From Opitutia bacterium (GTDB lineage: Bacteria; Verrucomicrobiota; Verrucomicrobiia; Opitutales; Opitutaceae), in the NCBI GenBank assembly GCA_947474365.1, contig CANJIU010000002.1:62001-126000 (forward strand): a stretch of 64,000 nt of DNA, in the 5' to 3' direction. A model generated the notes under the pieces. It had not been told where the DNA came from, did no database searches, and worked only from the letters and a program-made list of their open reading frames with translations. The position numbers and the translations under genes are program-made. Below are positions 18,562-27,443 of the stretch, piece by piece (within the stretch, counting starts at the first letter, position 1; each line of letters begins with the position of its first letter).

Positions 18562-18649
18562 GAGAATGATCGCTGGGGCCATGGTGCGCGCGAGACGTGT
18601 CGCGGGCACCCATTGGGAGAGTCGCCCAGCCATCCCGGGACGGGCGTTC

Positions 18650-19759
18650 CTAAGGTTGGGCGCTGACCTGATCAAAACGATCCGCGAAAGCCTGCGATGG
18701 CAGGGAGCGGATCCCGCCCTCACTGCGTGAGAAAAAAATACCCGCGACACCTTGCTGTCTGGCCCACGCCAGACCTGCGTCCTCCCCCATTACCATCAGG
18801 GCGGTGGCAAAGGCGTCGGCGCGCGAGTTGTCGCGGTCCACGACCGTGACCGATGCCAGCGCGCTGGGCACGGGACGTCCCGTGCGCGGATCGAGCAGAT
18901 GGGAAAAACGCGCGCCCGCCGCGTCGAAAAAATTCCGATAGTCGCCCGAGGTGGAGACCGCCGCATCGGTGAGGTCGAGCGTCCGATCGATTGTCACGCC
19001 GTTGGGACTAGGCCGCTCCACGCCCACCCGCCAGGTGCGCTCCGGAAGGCGCCCGCCGCGCACGCAAATTTCCCCGCCAACCGCGACCAGGCAATCGATG
19101 ATGCCGCGGGCTTCGACGAGCCGTGCGACCTCGGTGCTGGCATAGCCTTTCGCGATGCCGGAAAGATCAATCGCCAAGTCCGGCGCGTTCTTGCGCAACG
19201 CAGGTGGCGAGAGCCGCACCTCCAATTTCCGATAGTCCACGCGCCGCAACGCCTGCGCGATGGCGGCCGCGGTCGGCGGCTTTCCGGTGGCCGGCTCCGG
19301 TCCGAAACCCCAGAGACAGACCAGAGGGTACACGGTGATATCGAACGCGCCGTCCGTCAGCTTGCTGATCTGTTGCGCGCGCTCCACGACTGCGGCGGTG
19401 TCGGACGCGACGGCGAACCATTCGTCGCCGGCGTGGCGGTTGAAACGTGAGACGTCCGACGTCGCGCGGTACGTCGACATCGCGGCTTCGAGATCGTCGA
19501 GACGCTGCTGAACTTCGCCCTTCAGAGCGTCCGCCTCTGGCGTCGCCGCGTTGGCCACCCACGTGACGGAAAAGGTCGTGCCCATTGTTCGACCTTCGAT
19601 CTTCTGGACCTGTCCGCCGTCCTCGGCCGGGAGCGATGCTGGCGCCAGCATCGCAATTCCGACGAGGCACCGCTTGGCCAAGGTTCGCCATCGGCGAACG
19701 CACGCGAGGGCTGCCCAAATGCCAGGAGCAGATCGCGTGTTAAAATCCCCGCCGATCAT
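18650..19759 (-). CDS. apbE: FAD:protein FMN transferase (ApbE)
   Basis: 369 residues from the ATG at 19759, preferred over a TTG at 19798 because GGAG lies nine bases upstream and the N-terminal hydrophobic segment (CLVGIAMLAPASLPAED) is retained. ApbE hallmarks: RTMGTTFSVTW, DLSGIAKGYASTEVARL, CLVAVGGEICVRG, STSGDYRNFF and HLLDPRTGRP. The enzyme attaches FMN to a Thr/Ser of an exported flavoprotein in the periplasm. It is the last gene of a sulfatase-sulfatase-ConA-TBDR series, 39 bp behind the receptor. No FMN-binding domain or D-x-x-T-G-A-T type acceptor motif was seen in the window, so its target is elsewhere or atypical. Confidence 0.93.
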   Translation of the reverse strand: MIGGDFNTRSAPGIWAALACVRRWRTLAKRCLVGIAMLAPASLPAEDGGQVQKIEGRTMGTTFSVTWVANAATPEADALKGEVQQRLDDLEAAMSTYRATSDVSRFNRHAGDEWFAVASDTAAVVERAQQISKLTDGAFDITVYPLVCLWGFGPEPATGKPPTAAAIAQALRRVDYRKLEVRLSPPALRKNAPDLAIDLSGIAKGYASTEVARLVEARGIIDCLVAVGGEICVRGGRLPERTWRVGVERPSPNGVTIDRTLDLTDAAVSTSGDYRNFFDAAGARFSHLLDPRTGRPVPSALASVTVVDRDNSRADAFATALMVMGEDAGLAWARQQGVAGIFFSRSEGGIRSLPSQAFADRFDQVSAQP

Positions 19760-19798
19760 CGTGCTCCGCGAAGTGCATCGCCGCCGGTTTCTCTTCAA

Positions 19799-22700
19799 TT
19801 AAAACGACCCCTTGATCCCGGCGCTTAGCAGCACGCCGGTGTTCGTGTCGGACGTGCGACGGGCGTAGGCCGGGGTGTTGTCGCCGAAGCGTTCGACTTT
19901 GTCGGAGACGGCAAAAACATTCTGCGCGTTCGCGAAAACCGAGAGCCGCGCACTCACCCGATACTCCGTGTTCAGGTCCATGATGGTCCGCGGAGTCGTG
20001 TAGACGCCGCCGTTGGGATCGAGCGCGGCGACCACGGAGTCGAGCCGCTGGCCGCGGTGATTCCAACGGGCGACGATCTTGAAGCGCTTCTGGTTGTAGG
20101 TGACGCCCCAGCTGAGGGTGCCGCGGACGAAGCCGCCGAAGTCGGAGCGCTGGCTGCCGTAGAGCTTGAGCTTGGTGCCGTTGAGGAACACCTGGAACGG
20201 TCGTCCCCAAGCGCCCAGGGGCTGCAACGAGTGTTGGGCGTTGAACTCGACGCCGTCGACGCGCGCGTTGCCGCCGTTCGTCGTGCTGTTGATTTCCCAG
20301 CCGAGGTATTGGGGATCGAGGTCGTAGTTCTGCAGATCCTGCGCGGTGGCGATGATCGTCGAGGTGGCGAAAAAGTCCTGGATTGTCTTGCGAAACACGC
20401 CGGCACTGAAGAGTCCGCCCTGCGGTGTGTAGTATTCGAGAGAGAGATCGTAGTTCTTCGCCGACCATGGCTTCAGTCCAGGGTTGCGAACGCTGATCCG
20501 ACCATCGAGCGCGTTGGGATCGTTGTTGATATCGAGTTCGGTGATCGAGGTGTTGGGGATCACGCTCGTGAAGTCGGGCCGGCCGTAGGTCTCGGCGTAC
20601 GAGGCGCGGGCGATCAGGTTGGCGCTGTAGTTATAAGTGAGGTGCAGGCTGGGGTAGTTGCCGGCGTAGAGGCGGTTGGCATGGAAGCCCCGCTCCTTGC
20701 GCGTGAGCGCGAGTTCCTGCAGGGAGCCGACGGCGCCGGCCTCGGCTTTCCGGATCCGCGCGCCGGCGTTGGTGCGCGCAAAACTCCCGTCGGCATTGCG
20801 CACCCAGACGGCGGTGGGGTCGAAGATCGGCCCGAGTCCGTCCACCGAGGTCTGCTCGCGGCGGACGCCTCCGAGGATCGTGAAGCGCTGGAACGGCCGT
20901 AACTCCACCATGGCGTAGTACGCGGAAACGCGTTCCCGGACGTACTCGGAGTTGGTGATCTTGAACTGCTCGGTCGCGACGACCTGCGCGGGCGTCTGGG
21001 TGAAGAGCGTCGGATTCGCCTGCCACGCTGACCACGCCTTCACCACCGACGGCCATTGCATGTCCTGGAAACGCGGGTCGGCCCGGGTCCGGTAATCGGT
21101 GTGGGCCATGAACGAAACATCCGCCGGCCCGGTGTAGGTCCAGATTGGGTTGTAGCGGCTCACGTCGCGCTCCTGGGTGCGGGTCAGCGTGCCGATCTGC
21201 GCGGACGCCGGGAAGGGGAGAAACGTGAGCTGCCGGCGGATGTCGAGTTTTCCGCTTTCGAGCGTGTCGGTGAAATCACGATACGTGCTCTGGGCGGTGG
21301 CGAGACGATAGTTTTTCAGGTCAAACATGCTCACCTCGCGCTCGTTGTTGTCGATGATCCGGATCGTCTTCGGCGAGACGTCGCCCATGTTCGAAAACTC
21401 CACGCGCACCGGCACTGCGTAGCTGAAGGCCATGCCGCGGAAACGCGGCGGCGACGCGTTGCTGTCGCGCACGGCGCCGATAGAAATGGAGTAATCTGCT
21501 CCCGCCTCGATGCGCCAGGTCCCGTTGTCGAACCGGTAGCGCAGATTTCCGGCCCGGGTGCGGCCCGGCTGCTGGAAATCGGCCCCGCCCATCAGCGTCA
21601 TCGCGCCGCGCCCGGTCGCGCCACTCGTGAAGTCGGGCCCAAAGGTGAGGGACTTGCCGCCGGCGACGGTCGGTGTGGCGACGGTGCCGGCGTTGATCAC
21701 CGTCTCAACCGGTGAACGTTGATTGAGAAACGCGCTCGTTTGGAAGCTGGCCGACAGGACCGAATACGTCGCAATGCGCCAGTCGGCCTTCACGGCGAGC
21801 GAACGGCGGTAGGCGAGGCGCGGGCCTTCGAGGAAGCGGATCGATTGCAGGTAGGGATTCCGATTCGTGGCTCCCCCGACCGTGGCGTTGAACGTCTTGG
21901 TGTTCAGCGCCTGATCGGTGTGGCGGTCGATGCTCTGTCCTGTAACGACAATCCCGAAATCGCGGTTGACCGGCAGCGTGTAGTCGAAGGTCACACCCGG
22001 AAGAATCTTGTAGGCCTGCTTGTCGTTGACGAAAGCCTCCCGCTTCAGGCTGAGATTCTGGCTGCTGCCGGTGAGGCTCAGGCTGTAGTTGAACTGGGCG
22101 TCTTTGCGCTCAAACGCACTCTTGCTGACCATGTTGACGGAGCCCGCCAGAGTGTCGGCCGGAGTGGCGGGCGTGGGTGCCTTGGTGACCTCCACCCGCG
22201 CGACGTTGTTGGCGGAAACCTGGCTGAAATAGAAAGTCCGGATATTGCCCTGCGCGCTGCCGGTGTTCGCAAGTTGCGCGCCGTCGCTGGAAACGCGCGT
22301 CATGCCGGAGTCAAATCCGCGGACTGAGATCGTCGTCACCGTGCCGCCCTCGTTCACATCAGTGTCGGTCGTGATCCCGGGGAGAAATTTGAGAAACTCG
22401 CCGACGTTGCCGTCCGTGACGTCGCCGAAGGCGTCGGTGTTGACGACGTTTTTCAGGTTCGGGGCGAAGCGCTGCTCGTTGACGGCAATCGAGCTGGCGT
22501 TGGTGTCACGGCCGGTGGAGACGACAAAGGCGTCGAGCTTCACGGTGCCCTGGGATTTGCCGTAGAGGGCGGCGTTGGTGAGGCTGACGTCCTGCACGGA
22601 CGTCCCGCCCCCGGTGACTTGGACGGATATTTCCTCCGGATCGAGGCCGGTGTAGAACACCTGGATTACCGCGGTTCCGGCTGGCACCTGGGCGATCCGG

Positions 22701-22906
22701 TAGGTGCCGGACTCGTCGGTGAGATCGGAGAGGGTCGTGCCTTTGATGGCGACGCGGGCATTGTTGAGGTACTGGCCGGTCACGACATTTTGCACGCGGC
22801 CGTGGATCGTGCCGGAGGCGGCGGTGCTGTCGGCGGCGGGCAGCGAGGGCAGTGACAAGGCGAGCCACGTCGCCAAGATGATTCCAAGGGGGTGCGTACG
22901 GTTCAT
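19799..22906 (-). CDS. TonB-dependent receptor with carboxypeptidase-regulatory-like domain
   Basis: 1035 residues from the ATG at 22906 (MNRTHPLGIILATWLALSLP signal). GTIHGRVQNVVTGQYLNNA begins a CarboxypepD_reg domain, followed by VKLDAFVVSTGR and a plug with NVGEFLKFLPGI and ISVRGFDS. The barrel ends in GIKGSF. It is the same subtype as the receptor at 5904-9008, with parallel motifs throughout, so the two are paralogues serving different clusters. It lies 37 bp behind a ConA-like protein and two sulfatases, which suggests import of a desulfated oligosaccharide. No SusD-like lipoprotein accompanies it. Confidence 0.92.
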   Translation of the reverse strand: MNRTHPLGIILATWLALSLPSLPAADSTAASGTIHGRVQNVVTGQYLNNARVAIKGTTLSDLTDESGTYRIAQVPAGTAVIQVFYTGLDPEEISVQVTGGGTSVQDVSLTNAALYGKSQGTVKLDAFVVSTGRDTNASSIAVNEQRFAPNLKNVVNTDAFGDVTDGNVGEFLKFLPGITTDTDVNEGGTVTTISVRGFDSGMTRVSSDGAQLANTGSAQGNIRTFYFSQVSANNVARVEVTKAPTPATPADTLAGSVNMVSKSAFERKDAQFNYSLSLTGSSQNLSLKREAFVNDKQAYKILPGVTFDYTLPVNRDFGIVVTGQSIDRHTDQALNTKTFNATVGGATNRNPYLQSIRFLEGPRLAYRRSLAVKADWRIATYSVLSASFQTSAFLNQRSPVETVINAGTVATPTVAGGKSLTFGPDFTSGATGRGAMTLMGGADFQQPGRTRAGNLRYRFDNGTWRIEAGADYSISIGAVRDSNASPPRFRGMAFSYAVPVRVEFSNMGDVSPKTIRIIDNNEREVSMFDLKNYRLATAQSTYRDFTDTLESGKLDIRRQLTFLPFPASAQIGTLTRTQERDVSRYNPIWTYTGPADVSFMAHTDYRTRADPRFQDMQWPSVVKAWSAWQANPTLFTQTPAQVVATEQFKITNSEYVRERVSAYYAMVELRPFQRFTILGGVRREQTSVDGLGPIFDPTAVWVRNADGSFARTNAGARIRKAEAGAVGSLQELALTRKERGFHANRLYAGNYPSLHLTYNYSANLIARASYAETYGRPDFTSVIPNTSITELDINNDPNALDGRISVRNPGLKPWSAKNYDLSLEYYTPQGGLFSAGVFRKTIQDFFATSTIIATAQDLQNYDLDPQYLGWEINSTTNGGNARVDGVEFNAQHSLQPLGAWGRPFQVFLNGTKLKLYGSQRSDFGGFVRGTLSWGVTYNQKRFKIVARWNHRGQRLDSVVAALDPNGGVYTTPRTIMDLNTEYRVSARLSVFANAQNVFAVSDKVERFGDNTPAYARRTSDTNTGVLLSAGIKGSF

Positions 22907-22943
22907 GGACTTCAGGGTGATTTGTCTCCGGCAAGACAGACGT

Positions 22944-23645
22944 TCAGGGGTCGGGGGATGCTGTGGGTTGCACGTGAATGTCGTCGATCTCAATGCCTTT
23001 TTCGCCGCCGTTCTGCATCCACAGCAGCTTGCGCTTCGCGGCGTTGAAGTTCGATCGGGTCAGGATTTTGCTCCACCGGCTGCCGTCGACACTGATGGTG
23101 ACCTTCTCGCCTCGAAAGATGAGACAAACCTCGCGCCAGGCGTTGGCTGACAGATCCACGTTTTCCATGGGGAAGAACTCGTTCAGCCGATAGGCGCCGC
23201 CGACCTTGTCCGCTGGACGAGTATTTTGACGCTGCGGATGGTTCGCATCCTTGGAATGCGCGTCCACTTCCAGTTGGACGGCGTTCCGGAGCAGTTTCAC
23301 GCGCAGCATGTGGTCGACGCTGCCGAAGCCGTCATCGCCATCGACGAAGAACCACACCATGCCGCCGGCGGCGAGATGACGGTAACGGAACGAGATTGTG
23401 AGGTCCTTCCCCTCGACCGGCAGGTAGACCATCGGCGGATATTTTCCGCCGCTGGAACCGTGCGTCCACAGCACTCCGTCACGCACCTCGGTGTTCTTAT
23501 TGGGGATCGGTGTGGTGAAGCGCCTGGCGTCGAAGTCCCCCCCGAAGGTTTCGTGAAATCCAGCCGGCGCGGCGTCGGCGCCGTGCGATGTGACCAGGGG
23601 TGACAGCAGCGCTGCCAGCACGAGCGGCAGGGTCTTGGCGCTCAT
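22944..23645 (-). CDS. Exported ConA-like/DUF1080-type beta-sandwich protein
   Basis: 233 residues with a signal peptide (1-23, MSAKTLPLVLAALLSPLV). The body (FHETFGGDFDARRF, LTISFRYRHLAAGGMVWFFVDG, MLRVKLLRNAVQLEVDAHS, KVTISVDGSRWSKI) has the strand pattern of a concanavalin/LamG or DUF1080 (3-keto-disaccharide-hydrolase-like) domain; I could not assign one family with certainty. The start overlaps the stop of the sulfatase upstream (ATGA). It may bind or cleave the glycan processed by that sulfatase. Catalytic residues were not recognised. Confidence 0.7.
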   Translation of the reverse strand: MSAKTLPLVLAALLSPLVTSHGADAAPAGFHETFGGDFDARRFTTPIPNKNTEVRDGVLWTHGSSGGKYPPMVYLPVEGKDLTISFRYRHLAAGGMVWFFVDGDDGFGSVDHMLRVKLLRNAVQLEVDAHSKDANHPQRQNTRPADKVGGAYRLNEFFPMENVDLSANAWREVCLIFRGEKVTISVDGSRWSKILTRSNFNAAKRKLLWMQNGGEKGIEIDDIHVQPTASPDP

Positions 23646-25324
23646 TTCTTGGGATTTCCTCCCTCGGAGATGAACTCCTCGCGGGACAGGAAGCCGTCCT
23701 TGTTGGAGTCCCAGCGGGCGAAACGCTTCCTGGCGGCATCGGGATCTTTCTGACTGACGAGGTATTCTTCCAGGCTCAGTCGGTCGTCACGATTGGCGTC
23801 TTTCTTGGCGAAGCTCGTCGCGCGATCGACGTCGGGTTTCGATGTGGGATCGGAGGCCGGCGGCGTTGGCGTGTCTGTCTTGGCTGGCGCGTTCGTGCGG
23901 GCTTTTGCGAGTTCGCGACGCTTCACCTCGCTCAACTTCTTCGGCCCCGCGCCGAAGTTATCCTGGGTGGATTGCATCCACTCCTGCAGGAAACGGCGGT
24001 GCCGCTCCACCTCGGGACCAAGGTCGGCGTTCGCAATCAAGTTATGCAATTCACCGGGGTCGTTCTCTTCGTCGAAGAATTGCTCGTGGTTCTCGCCCGC
24101 GGCGAACCGGATGTATTTATAGCGACTCGTGCGGATCATGCGGGCTTCGGGCTCCATGGTTTCCGCCGCCACAAACTCACGCCAGGGCACCGAGTTTCCC
24201 TCCACCAACGGCCGCAGGCTGCGGCCTCGGAGCGAGGCGGGTGCGGCGATGCCGGCGTAGTCGAGGAACGTCGGCATCAGGTCCAGGCCGCTGACCAAGT
24301 GCTGTCGGTCAACCCTCGGCGACGCCTTGGGTGGCGCGAGGATGAGGGGCACGGCGGCGGATTCCTCGTAGAGCTTCTGCTTCGTGACCATCTGGTGCGA
24401 ACCCATCATCTCGCCGTGATCGGAGGTAAAGACGACGAGGGTGTAGGCCCCTTGTCCGCTCTTGTCCAACGCGGTCAGCACCTGGCCGATCAATTGGTCG
24501 GATGACTCGACGAGTCGGTAGTAGACCCACAGATATTGCCGCCAACGTAGGTCGGACCAATCTCTCGTCTTTCGCATGTCGCCGATGAGCTCAGAGGGCA
24601 ACTTCTCCGTATCGTGCACATTGGCGCGCAGCGGTGGCAGCAACGCGGGATCGGACGGCGCCATCTTTTTGAATCCCTCGAAACTGGAGAACTCACAGAT
24701 GTCGTGCGGATTCAACAGCGAGACCGTGAGCAGAAACGGCCGGTCGTGCGGTTGTTGGAGAAACTTCACGGCCGCCTCCGCGACGAAGGGATCGCACTGG
24801 GGAGCCTTCTCCTCCGTCTTCTTGTCGCCCTGCCGCGGATCCTTGCCGCCCAGAGGCAGCACGGTGAAACCAGGAACCGTATTCTTCTTTTTCTCGTAGG
24901 CCGGGAAGGCCGAGTGGACGTGCCACTTGCCCGCGTAGGCGGTCTCGTAGCCCGCCGCCTGGAAGAGTTCGCCCAGCGTTGGCACGCCTTTCGTCTCCAG
25001 CACCGCGTCCATCGTGTTGCCATAGATGCCGAGCTCGTGGGGCATCCGCGACGAGAACAGGCTCGCGCGCGACGGCACGCACAAGGGATGCGCGACGTAC
25101 GACTGGGTGAAACGCACGCCGCGCGCCGCCAGTCGGTCGAGGTTCGGCGTCTTCACGTCCTGGTTGCCTGCGCAGCTCAGCGCGCCGATCGTCTGCTGGT
25201 CGGTGATGAGGAAAAGGATGTTGGGTTGGGACGAAACCGCTGCGGGGAGCGCGGCCTGCGCGACGAAGAGCAGCGGGGCGAGGAGGCGGAGGATGAATTT
25301 CACGGTCGGCGCGACGGAAGTCAT
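23642..25324 (-). CDS. Cys-type sulfatase with C-terminal EF-hand pair
   Basis: 560 residues. Signal peptide about 1-30. NILFLITDQQTIGALSCAG carries the metal-binding Asp. The sulfatase signature LCVPSRASLFSSR has Cys82 for formylglycine conversion, and WHVHSAFPAYEK and FTSDHGEMMGSHQM complete the active site. The last 65 residues contain two Ca2+ loops, DANRDDRLSLEE and DSNKDGFLSREE, ending in GGNPKK. It removes sulfate esters from a sugar in the periplasm; substrate position is unknown. It lies 24 bp after another sulfatase, and its stop overlaps the ConA-like gene. The EF-hand pair is unusual for a sulfatase. Confidence 0.93.
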   Translation of the reverse strand: MTSVAPTVKFILRLLAPLLFVAQAALPAAVSSQPNILFLITDQQTIGALSCAGNQDVKTPNLDRLAARGVRFTQSYVAHPLCVPSRASLFSSRMPHELGIYGNTMDAVLETKGVPTLGELFQAAGYETAYAGKWHVHSAFPAYEKKKNTVPGFTVLPLGGKDPRQGDKKTEEKAPQCDPFVAEAAVKFLQQPHDRPFLLTVSLLNPHDICEFSSFEGFKKMAPSDPALLPPLRANVHDTEKLPSELIGDMRKTRDWSDLRWRQYLWVYYRLVESSDQLIGQVLTALDKSGQGAYTLVVFTSDHGEMMGSHQMVTKQKLYEESAAVPLILAPPKASPRVDRQHLVSGLDLMPTFLDYAGIAAPASLRGRSLRPLVEGNSVPWREFVAAETMEPEARMIRTSRYKYIRFAAGENHEQFFDEENDPGELHNLIANADLGPEVERHRRFLQEWMQSTQDNFGAGPKKLSEVKRRELAKARTNAPAKTDTPTPPASDPTSKPDVDRATSFAKKDANRDDRLSLEEYLVSQKDPDAARKRFARWDSNKDGFLSREEFISEGGNPKK

Positions 25325-25348
25325 GAGAATGGCCGGCTGGCCGCCACG

Positions 25349-27304
25349 CTAAAAATCCCAGCGCTTCTTTGCCCCGGCGCCCTGCACTTCGATCCAATCG
25401 ATTTCGACCGGCTGTGGCAGCGCCGGGACGTAGAGACGGATGACGCCGAGTGCGCCGGTCGCGGGCAGGTTCACCTTTACCTCCTGCCAGTCTCCGCCGT
25501 TCAGCGTGTAGGGAACGGAGTGGGGCTTCGCGCCTTGCTTCCCGGCGTTCAGATTGAGCCATTCGATCTGCGCCGCGCCCGGACGTGCGGTGCGGACCCG
25601 AAACGTGACTGTCGCAGGACCGCTTACGCCCGCGCTGGCGCCGAGGAACGGTGCATTGTTCTTCGGCGTGAGTGTGGCGACACCCTCCTTCACGGAGTAT
25701 TCCACGCCGCGTGCCTTCCACCCTTGCAGGCCGGGGAACTCGTCATCCGTGCCTTTGGCGCTCGCCTTGCCCGTAGCCTTGGTTCCCCGGGCGGCGATGG
25801 CCTGACCGTAAGTCGGATTGCGCACCGGGACAACGGCTGCGGTGTCCTGGAGAAACCCGTTGATGAGTGCGTTTAGTTCGCGCACGAGCTCTGGCCGGTT
25901 CGCGGCGAGATTCTTCGACTCGCCCACGTCATGCTTCAGGTCATACAGCTCGAAGCGGTCGCTGCCGTCGTCGTTGTCGGCGTAGAAACGGATGAGTTTC
26001 CAGTCGCCCCGGCGCACGTAGGTGCCAGGCAGGAAACCCGGGATTTCCACCGCCTGGTTCGGGGAGCCGTGCGGAAAATGGCAAAACACGCGGTCGCGCG
26101 GCGATGGCTGGCCGAGCAGCGTGCCGCTCTGGTCGAAGCCGTCGAGTTTCACGTCCGCATGCGGCTTCAGGCCGACCATCGAGAGCAGCGTCGGGTAGAA
26201 ATCGGTGCTCTGGAACAACGCATCGTTCACCGTGCCGGGCTTCACCTTGCCCGGCCAGACGACGATGCAAGGTTCGCGCGTGCCGCCGTCGTAGAGCGAA
26301 GCCTTGCCGCTGCGCTGCGGGAGATTGCTCGTCGCCGGCTGGTCGGTGAACCCCTCGGGATCCGTGGCCCGCGGCCGGTACGCCCAACCGCCGTTGTCGG
26401 AGAAGAAAACGATGATCGTGTTGTCCGCCACACCGGCGTCGTCGATTGCCTGCAGCAGCCGGCCGACGCCGTCATCGAGACTGTGGACCATCGCGGCGTA
26501 GAGCGGATTGTGCTGCGGGTTTTTCAAATCCGCAGTCCGCTTGAAGTGCTCGATGTAGTCCTTTCGCGCGTTCCACGGCGAATGCACCGAGTAGGCCCAG
26601 TAGTTCACAAAGAACGGCTGGTCTTTGTGCGTGCGGATGAATTTGGCCGCCTCCTCCGACATGCGGTCCTCGATGTGGGTGCCCGCCGCCGCCGTGATCG
26701 CCGGGTCGGTGATGAATTTCCACGGCGCGAGGTAGCCGCCGCCAGGACCGGCCGCTTTGGGCGCGTGCGGAAAATCCAGATCGAATCCCTGGTCCTTTGG
26801 CTCGTAATGATCGCTCGGGCTGAGGTTGTGCCCGAGGTGCCATTTGCCGAAATGCGCCGTCGCGTAGCCCGCCTCATGCAGCGACTCCGCCAGCGTGAAA
26901 TACTCCGACTTCAGCCGCGTCACGCTGTTCGCATTCAGCGCCCGGGTGTTCGGATTTCCTCCGGCGAGCTGCTTCTCCAGCTGGATTTGCGGCAGGTGGC
27001 AGACCGGCGCGGTGATGCCGGAGCGCGCGGGATACACTCCGGCGAGGATGCTGCTGCGCGTCGGCGAACACAGCGGGCTCGCCGCATACGCCTGCGTCAT
27101 CTTCACGCCGCGCGCGGCGAGCGCATCGAGGTGCGGCGTCTCGTGATAGGTGCTGCCGAAGCAGCGAAGGTCGTGCGCGCCGAGATCGTCGGCGAGGATG
27201 AAAAGGACGTTGGGCCGGCGGGCGGCCGTCGGCTCACCGGCAGCGTGGAGCGCCGCGATGAGCGATAGCGACAGGGCGGTGAGAAGGGCGGGGATTGATT
27301 TCAT
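25349..27304 (-). CDS. Cys-type arylsulfatase with C-terminal beta-sandwich domain
   Basis: 651 residues from the ATG at 27304, the start of a clear signal peptide (MKSIPALLTALSLSLIAALHA). RRPNVLFILADDLGAHDL provides the metal ligands; PLCSPTRSSILAG places the formylglycine Cys at 79; HFGKWHLGH and FFSDNGGW complete the catalytic pocket. After about residue 520 the sequence changes to a jelly-roll-like module (ATVTFRVRTARPGAAQIEWLN, WQEVKVNLP) that may bind carbohydrate. First gene of the sulfatase-sulfatase-ConA-TBDR-ApbE string. A 14-bp perfect palindrome (27362-27375) lies upstream. Confidence 0.93.
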   Translation of the reverse strand: MKSIPALLTALSLSLIAALHAAGEPTAARRPNVLFILADDLGAHDLRCFGSTYHETPHLDALAARGVKMTQAYAASPLCSPTRSSILAGVYPARSGITAPVCHLPQIQLEKQLAGGNPNTRALNANSVTRLKSEYFTLAESLHEAGYATAHFGKWHLGHNLSPSDHYEPKDQGFDLDFPHAPKAAGPGGGYLAPWKFITDPAITAAAGTHIEDRMSEEAAKFIRTHKDQPFFVNYWAYSVHSPWNARKDYIEHFKRTADLKNPQHNPLYAAMVHSLDDGVGRLLQAIDDAGVADNTIIVFFSDNGGWAYRPRATDPEGFTDQPATSNLPQRSGKASLYDGGTREPCIVVWPGKVKPGTVNDALFQSTDFYPTLLSMVGLKPHADVKLDGFDQSGTLLGQPSPRDRVFCHFPHGSPNQAVEIPGFLPGTYVRRGDWKLIRFYADNDDGSDRFELYDLKHDVGESKNLAANRPELVRELNALINGFLQDTAAVVPVRNPTYGQAIAARGTKATGKASAKGTDDEFPGLQGWKARGVEYSVKEGVATLTPKNNAPFLGASAGVSGPATVTFRVRTARPGAAQIEWLNLNAGKQGAKPHSVPYTLNGGDWQEVKVNLPATGALGVIRLYVPALPQPVEIDWIEVQGAGAKKRWDF

Positions 27305-27361
27305 CGGAAAGTGACGCGGACTGGCGGTCAGGACCGTGACGCTTGTTTCTGCCGATCGCGA

Positions 27362-27375
27362 CGACGACGTCGTCG
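27362..27375. promoter_or_regulatory. 14-bp perfect palindrome upstream of sulfatase string
   Basis: CGACGACGTCGTCG is self-complementary over all 14 bases and lies 57 bp before the sulfatase start at 27304, in the 139-bp gap behind the GH127 gene. It could be an operator or part of a weak transcript hairpin. At this GC content, a chance occurrence in CGA-rich DNA cannot be excluded. Confidence 0.25.
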
Positions 27376-27443
27376 CAAACGTACCAACCGGGCAGTTCAG
27401 CGGACGAGGAGGAAGGGGAGCCGCCGTCTCGATGAACCGCATG

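Noticed and set aside
24614-25876. 420-codon plus-strand frame across two sulfatase genes
   Set aside because: Runs antisense through both catalytic regions of intact sulfatases; no protein features.
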